Assembly: GCF_030709675.1 (NCBI RefSeq)
Contig: NZ_JAUZQD010000001.1
Location: 248,001-312,000 of the forward strand
Direction of reading: 5' to 3'
Length of the DNA: 64,000 nucleotides
Source of the DNA: Symbioplanes lichenis
Lineage (GTDB): Bacteria > Actinomycetota > Actinomycetes > Mycobacteriales > Micromonosporaceae
The stretch's first letter is position 1. Each line of letters opens with the position of its first letter. Below, in pieces: positions 32,784-41,223 of the stretch. Below the pieces are notes generated by a model. That model made no database searches, was not told where the DNA came from, and worked only from the letters and a program-made list of their open reading frames with translations. The position numbers and the translations under genes are program-made.

Positions 32784-33946
32784 CCTGGCCCGACGCGCTG
32801 TCCCCCGAGTTCCTGGCGCTCGTGGACCTGCCCACTCCCTATCTGGTCACCGATCTCGACACCGTCGCGGACCGGCTGCTGGCGTTCCGGGCCGCGCTGC
32901 CCGGCTTCGACGTGCACTACGCGATGAAGTGCAACCCGTCGCCGGAGATCCTGGCGACCGTGCACGCGCACGGCGGCGGCTTCGAGATCGCGTCGCTCGG
33001 CGAGCTGCGCATGCTCGAGCGCGCCGGCGTCGACCCCGCGGAGGTGCTCTACAGCAACCCGGTCAAGCCGCCGGCGCACATCGCCGACGCGTACGCCGCC
33101 GGGGTGTGGCGCTTCGCCTTCGACTCCCCCAACGAGCTGCGCAAGATCGCCCAGTACGCCCCCGGCGCCGCCGTCTATCTGCGGCTGCACGTGGACGACG
33201 CGTCGAGCTCGTTCCCGCTGTCGCGCAAGTTCGGCGCCGAGCCGTCCGAAGCCCGCGACCTGGTCGTCCTCGCGCGGCGGTTGGGGTTGCGCCCGTACGG
33301 GATCACCTTCCACGTCGGCTCGCAGTGCCCGGATCCCCTCGCCTGGCGGGCCGCGATCGGGTTGTCCGGCCGGATCATGTCCGACCTGCTCGACGAGGGC
33401 ATCGTGCTGGACATGCTCGACATCGGCGGCGGGTTTCCTTCCTCCTATGTCTCCCCGGTGCCGGCGATCTCCTCGATCGGCGACGTTGTGCTTCAAGCCG
33501 TCGATGAGCTGCTGCCGTACCGTCCGCCTCTGCTCGTGGCCGAACCCGGCCGGCACCTGGTCGCCTCGTCCGGCGTGATGGCGGCCGGCGTGATCGGGCG
33601 CGAGGTGCGCGGCGGCGAGAACTGGCTGTTCGTCGACGTGAGCGCCTATCACGGCCTGATGGAGGCGATCCAGCTGCCGACCGGCTGGGACTACCCGGTG
33701 TGGACGACCGCGCCGGGCCACGGCGCCATGCCCACGCTGCCCTTCACGGTGACCGGCCCGAGCTGTGACAGCTCCGACACGATGTTCCACGGCCTGCACC
33801 TGCCCGCGTCGATCGACGTCGGCGACGTCCTGTACCTCGGAGCCGCCGGCGCCTACACCGTCTCGTACGCGTCCTCGTTCAACGGCTTCCCGCCGCCGAC
33901 TCCCCTGTTCGTCGGGTCGTCGGTGCACGCGGCCCTGGTGCGGTGA
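32780..33946 (+). CDS. PLP-dependent fold III decarboxylase (ornithine decarboxylase type)
   Basis: A 388-residue enzyme of the alanine-racemase-fold decarboxylases that act on ornithine, lysine, diaminopimelate or carboxynorspermidine. VHYAMKCNPSPEIL holds the PLP-lysine, ITFHVGSQ and DMLDIGGGFPSSY bind cofactor phosphate, LLVAEPGRHLV is the other phosphate contact, and GPSCDSSDTM has the catalytic Cys and substrate-binding Asp that place it near ornithine decarboxylases. The substrate cannot be fixed by eye. ATG 32780 overlaps the stop of the c-di-GMP protein gene by 4 bp, and its own stop overlaps the next start (GTGA), so all three are translated together. Confidence 0.88.
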   Translation: MTWPDALSPEFLALVDLPTPYLVTDLDTVADRLLAFRAALPGFDVHYAMKCNPSPEILATVHAHGGGFEIASLGELRMLERAGVDPAEVLYSNPVKPPAHIADAYAAGVWRFAFDSPNELRKIAQYAPGAAVYLRLHVDDASSSFPLSRKFGAEPSEARDLVVLARRLGLRPYGITFHVGSQCPDPLAWRAAIGLSGRIMSDLLDEGIVLDMLDIGGGFPSSYVSPVPAISSIGDVVLQAVDELLPYRPPLLVAEPGRHLVASSGVMAAGVIGREVRGGENWLFVDVSAYHGLMEAIQLPTGWDYPVWTTAPGHGAMPTLPFTVTGPSCDSSDTMFHGLHLPASIDVGDVLYLGAAGAYTVSYASSFNGFPPPTPLFVGSSVHAALVR

Positions 33947-35250
33947 AACGCGGGGGCGGACACCGGCGGGTGGGCGCGGTCGGGCTGCGCCGGGCCGGGC
34001 GGCTGCGCGAGCTGCTCGTCGCCGGCGTCACCGACTCGTTCGGCATGGCGCTGGGCTGGACGATCCTCATCCTCTTCGCCGTCTCGCGCGGCGGGCTGGC
34101 CGAGGCCGCCCTCTACAACGCGGCCATGCTGCTCGGCGTCGTCCTGTCGGCGCCGGTCACCGGCTGGCTGTCCCGCCGCTTCCCGGGGCGCGGGCTGCTG
34201 CGCGGCGCGGCCGGCACGGAGCTGGTCCTGCGCGTCGGCGCCCTCGCCGGGCTGCTCGCCGGTCTGCCGTCGGCCCTGATCGCCGTCGCGATCGTCGCCA
34301 TGAACATCGTCGCCTGGACCGGCTTCGCGGCCATGCGCGCGGAGGTCGCGGCCGTCGACGCCGGGCCCCGGGCCATGACCAGGTACGCCCTGGCGATCGC
34401 CGCCGTGGAAGCGGCCGGCACCGGTGTCGCCGCCCTCCTCCCGGCCACCCTGGACGGCCCGCTGCTCGTGGCCGTCTACGTCGTCTACGGCGGTTCGCTG
34501 ATCCCGACCCTGCTCAGCGCCCGCCGCGCCCGCATGACCCCGCTCGGCGCGGCCCGCCGGGTCATCCCCGCCCGCACCCTCGGCTACGGCGCCATCAGCC
34601 CGGTCGTCGCGGCGCCCCGGATCGTCACCGACCGCGCCTTCGACCGGGCGTTCTTCGGCCGCGCCTACTTCGACCGGCGCCGCCGCCTCGCCGTCTCCCC
34701 GCGCGTGCTGGCCGCCGGCGGGGGCGTGATGCTGCTCGCGGCCGGTCCGACACTGCTGGCCGTACCCCTGACCACCGAGCTGCACGGCCGCCACCTGGTC
34801 GCCCTCACCGCCGTGGCCTTCAGCGTCGGCTGCCTCCTGGCCACCGCCGCCGTGAGCTTCCTGAACAAGTCCAACCTGTCGCCCGCCCTGCGCTGGATCC
34901 TGTGGGGCCTCGTCATGCTGATCGGCTGGCTCGGCGCCCCGCTCCACGCGGGCGCGGTGATCGCGGCCCAGTTCCTGGCCGGCCTGAGCCAGACCGCCTT
35001 CGAGGGCGACATGGACGCCCTGATCGCCTCCGAGGCGCCGGCCGACGGCGTGACGACGGCGCTGGCGTACAGCGCGTCGGTCCGCGCCCTGGGCGGTTCG
35101 ATCGCCGTGAAGATGCTCCCGACCCTGGTGACCGCCCACCGGATCGATCAGGCGGTGAGCGTGGCCGTCCTGCTCCTGGGCCTGGCGGCGCTCACCTTAT
35201 GGGCCGCGACGACGATGCCGTGGATCCGCCGGGCCGAGGCTCACGTCTAG
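33943..35250 (+). CDS. MFS-type membrane transporter
   Basis: A 435-residue protein with about twelve membrane helices, starting at GTG 33943 that overlaps the decarboxylase stop. ELLVAGVTDSFGMALGWTIL is the first helix; GWLSRRFPGRGLLRGAAGTE is the loop between helices 2 and 3 in the place of the MFS signature. The long basic stretch around residues 225-250 (FDRAFFGRAYFDRRRRLAV) is the central cytoplasmic loop. The operon position suggests export or uptake of the decarboxylase product, perhaps a polyamine, which is an inference. Confidence 0.85.
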   Translation: MKRGGGHRRVGAVGLRRAGRLRELLVAGVTDSFGMALGWTILILFAVSRGGLAEAALYNAAMLLGVVLSAPVTGWLSRRFPGRGLLRGAAGTELVLRVGALAGLLAGLPSALIAVAIVAMNIVAWTGFAAMRAEVAAVDAGPRAMTRYALAIAAVEAAGTGVAALLPATLDGPLLVAVYVVYGGSLIPTLLSARRARMTPLGAARRVIPARTLGYGAISPVVAAPRIVTDRAFDRAFFGRAYFDRRRRLAVSPRVLAAGGGVMLLAAGPTLLAVPLTTELHGRHLVALTAVAFSVGCLLATAAVSFLNKSNLSPALRWILWGLVMLIGWLGAPLHAGAVIAAQFLAGLSQTAFEGDMDALIASEAPADGVTTALAYSASVRALGGSIAVKMLPTLVTAHRIDQAVSVAVLLLGLAALTLWAATTMPWIRRAEAHV

Positions 35251-35513
35251 CGGATCTCGAAGCCGGTCAACCCCTCCACCGGCCCGTCCTCGGCCTCGAC
35301 ACCCGTGACGGCCGCGTGCGGCGGGCCGTCGTGCGCCCACTTCTCCGTCGCGGCGACAGCGTCGGGTTCGCCCTCGAAGACCGCCTCGACCCGACCGTCC
35401 GGCAGGTTGCGCACCCAGCCGGCGACGCCGTGCTCGCGGGCGACCCGCCGCGTGGTGTCGCGGTAGTAGACGCCCTGCACCCGGCCCGACACGAGCACCC
35501 GCCTTTGGATCAT
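35247..35513 (-). CDS. Acylphosphatase
   Basis: An 88-residue enzyme that hydrolyses acyl phosphates. RRVLVSGRVQGVYYRDTTRR holds the catalytic Arg, and AGWVRNLPDGRVEAVFEG the catalytic Asn and second signature. Length is typical of the family. ATG 35513. It converges on the MFS gene with a 4-bp overlap. Confidence 0.93.
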   Translation of the reverse strand: MIQRRVLVSGRVQGVYYRDTTRRVAREHGVAGWVRNLPDGRVEAVFEGEPDAVAATEKWAHDGPPHAAVTGVEAEDGPVEGLTGFEIR

Positions 35514-35651
35514 TCATTCAGGGTACGGAACGCGTCTGCCGCCCGGAGGAGGCGTTCCGGGTTGGGCGTCGGATCAGCGAAAGCCGCCTATCCAGAATGC
35601 GTAACTGACCGCATACTGTGCGCTTCGGCCCGTGGACGGCGGAGATGTCTC

Positions 35652-37217
35652 ATGAGCGATCGGCTACGGCCCGGCTCGGCCGACGAACAGGTGCTCTGCC
35701 ACGCGCTGGAGAAGCTGCGCGGGCGGGGCGGGCTACGCGCGGCCCGGCTGCGGGCCGAGGCCAAGGGCATCGCGGAGCCGCTGCTCGACCTGGCGGCGGT
35801 TCGGCGCTGGGCGACCCTCCACGACCTCGACCTCCCGCACGCCGCGGTCGCCGTGGTCACCGAGTGCGTCCGCACCGGCCTGCACGGCTCCGAGCGCATC
35901 GTCGCCGACGCGGTGCTCGGGCTCGGCGCCTTCGGCCCGGAGTACGCCCGGGCCGGCGTCGACCCGAAGGTGGTCGCCGACATCGCCTCGGACCTGCTCA
36001 GCCGCCGCCGGCGCGCGTTGCTCGGGGCCTGGCTGCGGCTGCACAACGCCCTCGGGGCCGAGCCGGACGAGACGCCCAGCGACCGCAGCCTGCGCGGCAA
36101 CCACGAGGGTCGAGTGCTTCGCGAACTGGCCCGGCGCCTGTTGTCGAACTCCTCCCAAGCGCCCGCTCCGGCCGTCGCGGACAGCCGTCCCCCGGCCTTG
36201 CGCAATGGGCATCATCGGGGGCGGGTCGTCGTGATTGGCGGCGCGGTCATGGACGTAACGTTCAAGACGAGGGTGCTGCCCGCCCGGGAGATGTCCAGCG
36301 AGGCGTACGCCTTCGACCTGTCACCCGGCGGCAAGGGGCTGATGCAAGCCATGGCGGCGTCCCGGCTGGGCCTGGAAGTCTCGCTGCTCACCGCGGTCGC
36401 GGACGACCCCTTCGGCCGGCAGATCCTCGAGCACCTCCGTCGCAATGGGGTCGACACGTCGATGGTCAAGGTAGTGGAGGACGCGCGATCTCCGTTTACC
36501 GGCGTCATCGAGTTCGAGCTGGGCGACAGCCTTGCCGTCAATTGGCGCAACGACCGCGAGATCCACCTCGCCGTCCGCGACATCGAACACGCCTTTCCTG
36601 CTCTCGTCGCCGCGGACGTCCTTCTCGTCACGTTCGAGATTCCCCGGGAGAGCCTCCAGCGCATCATGAGCCTGATCGCCGAGCGAGGCGACGACCGACC
36701 GTTGGTCATCGTCACCCCGGGCCAGCCCTACGAGGACGGTCTCGTGTCCGGGAATGCGCTGGCCCAGGTCGACTATCTGGTGGCCCACCCATGGGAAATC
36801 GGGAAGTACGGTCCGCCGGGCGATCCCCCCTTCGACACCGACCCGGCGGCCGATCGCCTGCTGGGTTATTACGGGGTGGAAACGGTGTGCATGCCGGTCC
36901 CCGGTGGGTGCCGGATCTATTCGACGACCGCGGCCGGCACCTTCGACGTGCCGACCATCCCTTCGCCCTACCGGGAGTCGGCGGCGGCCCGCGACGCCTT
37001 CTGTGCCGCACTCGCCGCAAAGCTGATCGACCAGAGCGGCGATTTCTCGGAGCAGGTGGCGCTGTGGGCGACAGCAGCGATGGCGGCTGCGGCTGCGGAC
37101 CACGGCGGGATCAATCCGATGCCAGATCGGCAACGCATCGATCAGATGCTCACCCGCAGTCGCCTCAGCGCGGTCCCACGCTTCCCCCGTGACGTCAACA
37201 CCGGCTCAGCGGAGTAG
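35652..37217 (+). CDS. PfkB/ribokinase-like kinase with an unassigned N-terminal domain
   Basis: A 521-residue protein starting at ATG 35652 behind GGAGA (35641-35645). Residues 1-165 are helical, basic and unlike any family I recognise (for example VTECVRTGLHGSERIVADAV). Residues about 195-500 are a PfkB sugar/nucleoside kinase: VVVIGGAVMDVTF starts the fold, SPGGKGLMQAMAASRLGLEV is signature 1 with the usual Asn replaced by Gln, and ESAAARDAFCAAL is signature 2. In the latter the canonical GAGD reads AARD, so the anion hole is altered but the catalytic Asp remains. Base composition is less GC-extreme than in the neighbours. Its end overlaps the convergent Mom-like gene by 12 bp. A link between the two is a hypothesis. 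Confidence 0.72.
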   Translation: MSDRLRPGSADEQVLCHALEKLRGRGGLRAARLRAEAKGIAEPLLDLAAVRRWATLHDLDLPHAAVAVVTECVRTGLHGSERIVADAVLGLGAFGPEYARAGVDPKVVADIASDLLSRRRRALLGAWLRLHNALGAEPDETPSDRSLRGNHEGRVLRELARRLLSNSSQAPAPAVADSRPPALRNGHHRGRVVVIGGAVMDVTFKTRVLPAREMSSEAYAFDLSPGGKGLMQAMAASRLGLEVSLLTAVADDPFGRQILEHLRRNGVDTSMVKVVEDARSPFTGVIEFELGDSLAVNWRNDREIHLAVRDIEHAFPALVAADVLLVTFEIPRESLQRIMSLIAERGDDRPLVIVTPGQPYEDGLVSGNALAQVDYLVAHPWEIGKYGPPGDPPFDTDPAADRLLGYYGVETVCMPVPGGCRIYSTTAAGTFDVPTIPSPYRESAAARDAFCAALAAKLIDQSGDFSEQVALWATAAMAAAAADHGGINPMPDRQRIDQMLTRSRLSAVPRFPRDVNTGSAE

Positions 37218-38126
37218 ACGCCGGCGTGACTCCGGGGCGAGAGTCTCGGTTCTTCCCCGCACCCGGAGGCAGAAAATCAACGAGTCCGCCAGCTCGACGC
37301 GGTTCTGTTCGTATCTGTCATGCGGGAACCGCTCTTGAAGCTCCGGCAGCGACGCAGTGCCGTACTGCGACCGCAGTTGGCGCGGAGTCACGTACTGCTT
37401 GTTGCGATAGAGGTAGGGACGCGGCCCGACGGTGACCCAATGCTGCCAATTGGCCGCCCGGTAACTCGCACCGGTGAAGCCGAGATTGGTGTCGACCACG
37501 GTCGTCAGCAGGTCGATGCGCGGCTGCGACCGGCGCACCTCAGCTCGCACCCGGGACAGCAGATAGGAGATCGCGTTAGGTGGAGCGGTGTTGCATGAGT
37601 AGACCCGGGAGATCTCGAGGATCTCCTCTTGGACCATGCCGAATTGACCACGAAGTTGAACGCCCACACGCCGCCACTGCAACGGGGAGACGGTGCAGAT
37701 GCTCACCGGCAGACCGGCTCGCGGCTCCAGCAAGGCGTAACACGTGGACCCGGGGCGGGCGCTGCGCAGGTAGTGCCGTGCGGCAAGGACCGCGTTCGCG
37801 GCTTCCGGCATGATCTCCGCGAACTTGAGGTCGCGCAGCTCGAACCGGGTATTCGGCACGAGATGATCAGTGCGCCTCTCATCGGCGCGGAGCTGCCGGG
37901 CAGCAGCCTTGAGCTCGGCGCGGATCTGCCGCTCGCCGATCGTGCCCTTCCGCCGGCTCGCGATGCGGGGCAGCAACAACAGGGCGCGCACGGTGAGCGT
38001 GCGGAGGTCAACAGCGAAGTTCTTGGCTACCTCGGCGGCCCAGTCGCTGAACGGCGGCTCGGCAGCGACGCACTCGCTCAACCGGACGCGCCGGCTCGTG
38101 GGCGCGGAGAAAGCTGGTCCCGCCAT
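37206..38126 (-). CDS. Mom-like (GNAT-fold) protein, possible DNA-modification or conflict protein
   Basis: A 306-residue protein starting at ATG 38126. Residues 1-110 are basic and helical. The second half has the order of motifs I associate with phage Mu Mom and related DUF4338/DruA-like proteins: ARHYLRSARPGSTCYALLEP, then ILEISRVYSCNTAPPNAISY, then VVDTNLGFTGASYRAANW, and RQLRSQYGTASLPELQERFP. Mom is a GNAT-fold enzyme that modifies adenine in DNA. The match is by pattern only and needs a profile search. Codon use is less GC-biased than in flanking genes, which hints at transfer. A TACTAT -10 (38170-38175) lies about 45 bp upstream. It faces the PfkB-fusion gene. Confidence 0.5.
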   Translation of the reverse strand: MAGPAFSAPTSRRVRLSECVAAEPPFSDWAAEVAKNFAVDLRTLTVRALLLLPRIASRRKGTIGERQIRAELKAAARQLRADERRTDHLVPNTRFELRDLKFAEIMPEAANAVLAARHYLRSARPGSTCYALLEPRAGLPVSICTVSPLQWRRVGVQLRGQFGMVQEEILEISRVYSCNTAPPNAISYLLSRVRAEVRRSQPRIDLLTTVVDTNLGFTGASYRAANWQHWVTVGPRPYLYRNKQYVTPRQLRSQYGTASLPELQERFPHDRYEQNRVELADSLIFCLRVRGRTETLAPESRRRLLR

Positions 38127-38457
38127 GGGAACGGCACCCCCGGACTTGGTCGGCACTGACACGGCAGGAATAGTAAGCCTCCCGGCTGGCAAATGATGCT
38201 GCACCGCAGCACCCTGCCAAAAGATCGACAATTGCGAAACTTTGGCGGCAGCTGGCGGAGTTCATCCGTGAATGGCATAGATAAAGGTCGCTTCCCTCGG
38301 CGTGAATGCCGCCTCGGCGCCGGGCGTTGAACTGGAACCGGGCGCCAGAATTTCGTGTTGACCGCCGTTTGCCCTCCGGTTGTATGGACCGCATGGAGTT
38401 TCCGGCCGAAGTGTGCACCGACGGCCGGGGCCCGGCAACCCCCTGCAAGGAGGAGCA
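38127..38457. promoter_or_regulatory. Intergenic region with two outward promoters
   Basis: No gene is seen in these 331 bp, which are less GC-rich than average. On the minus strand TACTAT (38170-38175) is a likely -10 for the Mom-like gene. On the plus strand TTGACC (38358-38363) and TGTATG (38381-38386), 17 bp apart, form a likely promoter for the small membrane protein at 38458. Confidence 0.5.
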
Positions 38458-38625
38458 ATGTCCGCAACCGAGCTGCTGATTCTCGTCGCTCTCGCAGTCG
38501 CCGCCTTCATCGTCGTGACACAATGGCGGAAAGTGATCTTGTTGCTGCTCTCCGCTGCTATCGCCGTGTTTCTCTACGGAGTCTTCGACCTCGCGCGGGC
38601 GGTCACTCAGCTGACTCAGGCCTGA
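38458..38625 (+). CDS. 55-residue membrane protein of unknown function
   Basis: A short gene with an excellent Shine-Dalgarno, AAGGAGGAG, 4 bp before ATG 38458, and a convincing promoter 72 bp upstream. The product has two predicted membrane helices: LLILVALAVAAFIVVTQW, then a basic turn, then VILLLLSAAIAVFLYGVFDL. I recognise no family. It is monocistronic. Small two-helix proteins act variously as holin-like, stress or regulatory membrane peptides; nothing here distinguishes these. Confidence 0.7.
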   Translation: MSATELLILVALAVAAFIVVTQWRKVILLLLSAAIAVFLYGVFDLARAVTQLTQA

Positions 38626-38668
38626 GACCACGAAGCCGCCGGGTCACCTTTGGTCCGGCCGCCACCTG

Positions 38669-39034
38669 TCAGGCGGAGCCGTCGTGGGCGGCTCCGCCTG
38701 CCTCGCTGATCTCGCCGGACGAACGGCCGGCCGGCTGCGCGTCGGAGCTGGCGGCGGCGCGGTCGGAGTGGCCGAGGCTGCGGCCCGGGGCGATGCGGTC
38801 GCGGACCAGGACCTTGAGGTCGGCCAGCTCGGGATGGCCGCTCGCGGCGCGGGACCAGAGGAGCTCGCCGTCGAGGCGGACGTCGAAGATGCCGCCCGTG
38901 CCGGGGATCAGGGCGACCTCGCCCAGCTCCTTCTGAAAGGTGGTCAGCAGCTCCTGCGCCGTCCAGGCGGCCCGGAGGAGCCAGCGGCACTGGGTGCAGT
39001 ATTCGATTTCCAGGCGGGGGCGGCGAGTGGTCAC
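38669..39034 (-). CDS. Rdx/SelW-family thioredoxin-like protein
   Basis: A 121-residue protein. PRLEIEYCTQCRWLLRAAW carries the CxxC redox motif of the SelT/SelW/SelH (Rdx) family, with both positions Cys. ELGEVALIPGTGGIFDVRLD and LWSRAASGHPELADLKVLVRD complete the domain, and the final 35 residues are a low-complexity Ala/Ser tail. GTG 39034 follows CATACT by six bases on the minus strand, suggesting a leaderless transcript. The redox partner is unknown. Confidence 0.85.
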   Translation of the reverse strand: MTTRRPRLEIEYCTQCRWLLRAAWTAQELLTTFQKELGEVALIPGTGGIFDVRLDGELLWSRAASGHPELADLKVLVRDRIAPGRSLGHSDRAAASSDAQPAGRSSGEISEAGGAAHDGSA

Positions 39035-39149
39035 GTTGCCAGTATGCACGGCCCGGGCTGCATGGATAGGGTGTCGTCTATGGATGGTGGACCTTGCCGC
39101 CGAGGCGGGAGTCCGGCGACGAGTGGGCACGTCGCGCGGAAGCCGTGAA

Positions 39150-40076
39150 TCAAATGCGATAGGCCGACCGTACGGACGCGGGGAACAACTCGTCCACGGT
39201 CAGCTTCTCCGGGGTGATGCCCTGCTCGTGGGCGTACCGGAGAAAGGTTTCCAGGGTCCGGCGGTTGGGCTCGACGCCGTACGGAAAAGTGGTGCCGGCG
39301 GCGAACGACGGCAGCCAGGGCACCGGGAAACGCGACGCGTTGAGGTCGGCGAGGCGGGCGAGACTGCGATCGCGCGCCTCGGTGAAGGCGGTGACCAGAT
39401 TCGCGGCGAGCCACGGGTGAGCGTCCAGGATGTCGCGGCGGACGACGACCACGTGCATGATCGGGAAGATTCCGGTACGCCGATGCCAGTCGCGTTCCCG
39501 ATCGAAAGCGTCCGGCCACAACGGCACGACATCGGGGTGAGCCGGCGGACGCGCGGTGATGACGGCGTCGAGGTCGCCGGTGACGAGCATGTCGGTCAGC
39601 GTGCGATCGGCAATGACGTCGATCGGCACGGGCGGGGTGAACAATTCGCGGCGCCCCGGCTCGCGCACGCCGGCCTGGACCCAGCGAATGGCGTCGAGGC
39701 TCAGCCCGTACTCATCGGCCAGAATGCCCCGCACCCAGACGCCGGCGGTCTGGAACCATTCCGGGACGCCCACCCGGGCCCCGGCCAGATCGGTGACGCC
39801 GGAATCGCGGGCCACATAGACGGCCGAGTGCCGGAAGACGCGCGACGGGAAGACGGGAATCGCGGCGAGTGTGCCGTCGCGGGCCAGGGCGACATATTTC
39901 GTCAGGGACAGTTCCGACACGTGCCATTCGCGGAAGCTGGTGAAGCGGTAGAAGATCTCCTCCACGTCGAGCTGGAGGCACGTGAGATCCACTCCCTCGA
40001 CGGGCACCCGGCCGGCGACGAGATCGCGTACGTGGTCGTAATCGCTGATCGCCAGCGTGAGGGGCACGCGGCTCAT
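39150..40076 (-). CDS. Periplasmic-binding-fold protein of the dihydroxyphthalate-decarboxylase-like group
   Basis: A 308-residue protein without a signal peptide. LTLAISDYDHVRDLVAGRVP, FREWHVSELSLTKYVALARD and AGARVGVPEWFQTAGVWVRG follow the type II binding-protein fold of proteins annotated as 4,5-dihydroxyphthalate decarboxylase or NMT1-like. Whether this is an enzyme or a binding protein cannot be told by eye. Its ATG overlaps the stop of the upstream lipoprotein gene by 4 bp (ATGA), so the two are translationally coupled and probably share a substrate. Confidence 0.75.
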   Translation of the reverse strand: MSRVPLTLAISDYDHVRDLVAGRVPVEGVDLTCLQLDVEEIFYRFTSFREWHVSELSLTKYVALARDGTLAAIPVFPSRVFRHSAVYVARDSGVTDLAGARVGVPEWFQTAGVWVRGILADEYGLSLDAIRWVQAGVREPGRRELFTPPVPIDVIADRTLTDMLVTGDLDAVITARPPAHPDVVPLWPDAFDRERDWHRRTGIFPIMHVVVVRRDILDAHPWLAANLVTAFTEARDRSLARLADLNASRFPVPWLPSFAAGTTFPYGVEPNRRTLETFLRYAHEQGITPEKLTVDELFPASVRSAYRI

Positions 40077-41005
40077 CCGCCGACCAGGGCGGTGACGTCG
40101 GGCGGCGTGGTCAGATAGCCGTAGTCGCGGGCCAGTTCGGCGGTGCGCGTGAGCAGCGCGGCGCCGACGTCGGGGCTCCACTCCGGCAGGACGACGCGCG
40201 CGGCGACCTCGGGGCCGATCTCGATGTAGGTGGGCAGGATGCGGCGGGCGTCGTCCGGATGATCCTGGGCGTACGTGAGGGAGCGGTTCATCGCCGTCCG
40301 GAAGCTCGCGACGACGTCCGGGTCGGAGCCGGCGAACGCGGTGCTCGTGAAGTAGCTGGCCACGGGGAAGTGCGGGGCGATCATGGGGTACGGGCGGAGG
40401 ACCGCCGTGACGCCGCCCGCCGCCTTGATCGCGCTCGCGAACGGCTCGACGGCCCACGCCGCGTCGACGCGCTTCTGGGCCAGGGCGGCCTGCATCTGCG
40501 GGAACGGGATCTCGACGAACTTGACCGTCGTGATGTCGACGCCGCTCGCCTGCAACGCCGCGTTGATGGACAGCGAGCCGACGTTGTTGAGGTTGTTGAC
40601 GGCGATGCTCTTGCCCGCGAGGTCCTTCGCGGTGCGGATCGGGCCGCCGGCGGGCGCGAAGATCACGGCGTAGTCGCCCGCGGCCGCCTGGTTGCCGGCG
40701 GCGACGATGCGGACGGGCGCCTTCTTCGACGCGGCGATGAGCAGCGACGTGTTGTTGGAGAAGCCGATCTTCTGCTGGCCCGAGACGACGCCGGCGACGA
40801 TCGTGGCGCCCGACTGGCCCGGCCGCGGCGTCACGTCGAGCCCCTCGGCGGTGAAGAACCCCTGCTCGATGCCGAGGTAGAGCGGGGCGACGTCGATGAC
40901 CGGGACGATGCCGACCTCCAGGGCCGTGCGGCCGGCGTCGTCCGTGGAGCTGCGGCAGCCCGCGGCGACCAGCGCGGGCAGGAGGAGAACCAGGCGACGG
41001 TTCAT
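40073..41005 (-). CDS. NMT1/SsuA-like ABC substrate-binding lipoprotein
   Basis: A 310-residue binding protein. Residues 1-17 are a lipoprotein signal with lipobox VAAGC. LEVGIVPVIDVAPLYLGIEQ starts the domain, and RIVAAGNQAAAGDYAVIF and AKDLAGKSIAVNNLNNVGSL are typical of the nitrate/sulfonate/thiamine-precursor group. No permease or ATPase gene is nearby, so it is an orphan within this window. It forms a two-gene operon with the binding-fold protein downstream. Possible ligands are small aromatic or pyrimidine-like compounds, but this is only a guess from family membership. Confidence 0.85.
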   Translation of the reverse strand: MNRRLVLLLPALVAAGCRSSTDDAGRTALEVGIVPVIDVAPLYLGIEQGFFTAEGLDVTPRPGQSGATIVAGVVSGQQKIGFSNNTSLLIAASKKAPVRIVAAGNQAAAGDYAVIFAPAGGPIRTAKDLAGKSIAVNNLNNVGSLSINAALQASGVDITTVKFVEIPFPQMQAALAQKRVDAAWAVEPFASAIKAAGGVTAVLRPYPMIAPHFPVASYFTSTAFAGSDPDVVASFRTAMNRSLTYAQDHPDDARRILPTYIEIGPEVAARVVLPEWSPDVGAALLTRTAELARDYGYLTTPPDVTALVGG

Positions 41006-41072
41006 GCCGGGAGCTTACATCGGAGATTGTCGATGTCAGTTCCGGAACCTGCCGCCACCTGCGGCAACGGAG

Positions 41073-41084
41073 AAAGCGCTTCCC
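41073..41084. promoter_or_regulatory. AGCGCT-centred operator, upstream copy
   Basis: GAAAGCGCTTCC, with the perfect core AAGCGCTT, lies about 60 bp upstream of the GH16 transcription start. It is related to the sites at 41141-41152 and 46640-46651. Confidence 0.55.
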
Positions 41085-41101
41085 GAGGCTCTCACCAGGC
41101 A

Positions 41102-41131
41102 TTGACACCCGTCGAGGCGGGGGTTCAGAGT
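41102..41131 (+). promoter_or_regulatory. Promoter of the GH16 gene
   Basis: TTGACA (41102-41107) and CAGAGT (41126-41131), 18 bp apart, lie between the two AGCGCT sites. The predicted start of transcription is close to 41138. Confidence 0.5.
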
Positions 41132-41140
41132 GGCAACTCA

Positions 41141-41152
41141 AAGAGCGCTTTC
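41141..41152. promoter_or_regulatory. AGCGCT-centred operator, downstream copy
   Basis: AAGAGCGCTTTC begins a few bases after the predicted transcription start of the GH16 gene. The GH64 operator at 46640 occupies the same position relative to its promoter. Confidence 0.6.
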
Positions 41153-41223
41153 CCTGATTTGTAGCAGCGCTGTAACCCCCGCTTCACACAGTCCCCTTGT
41201 TCCCCGTCAAGGAGGGACCCCGC

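Noticed and set aside
38380-38457. Upstream extension of the 55-residue membrane protein (start at 38380)
   Set aside because: The extension overlaps the predicted promoter and has no ribosome site. ATG 38458 is preceded by AAGGAGGAG.
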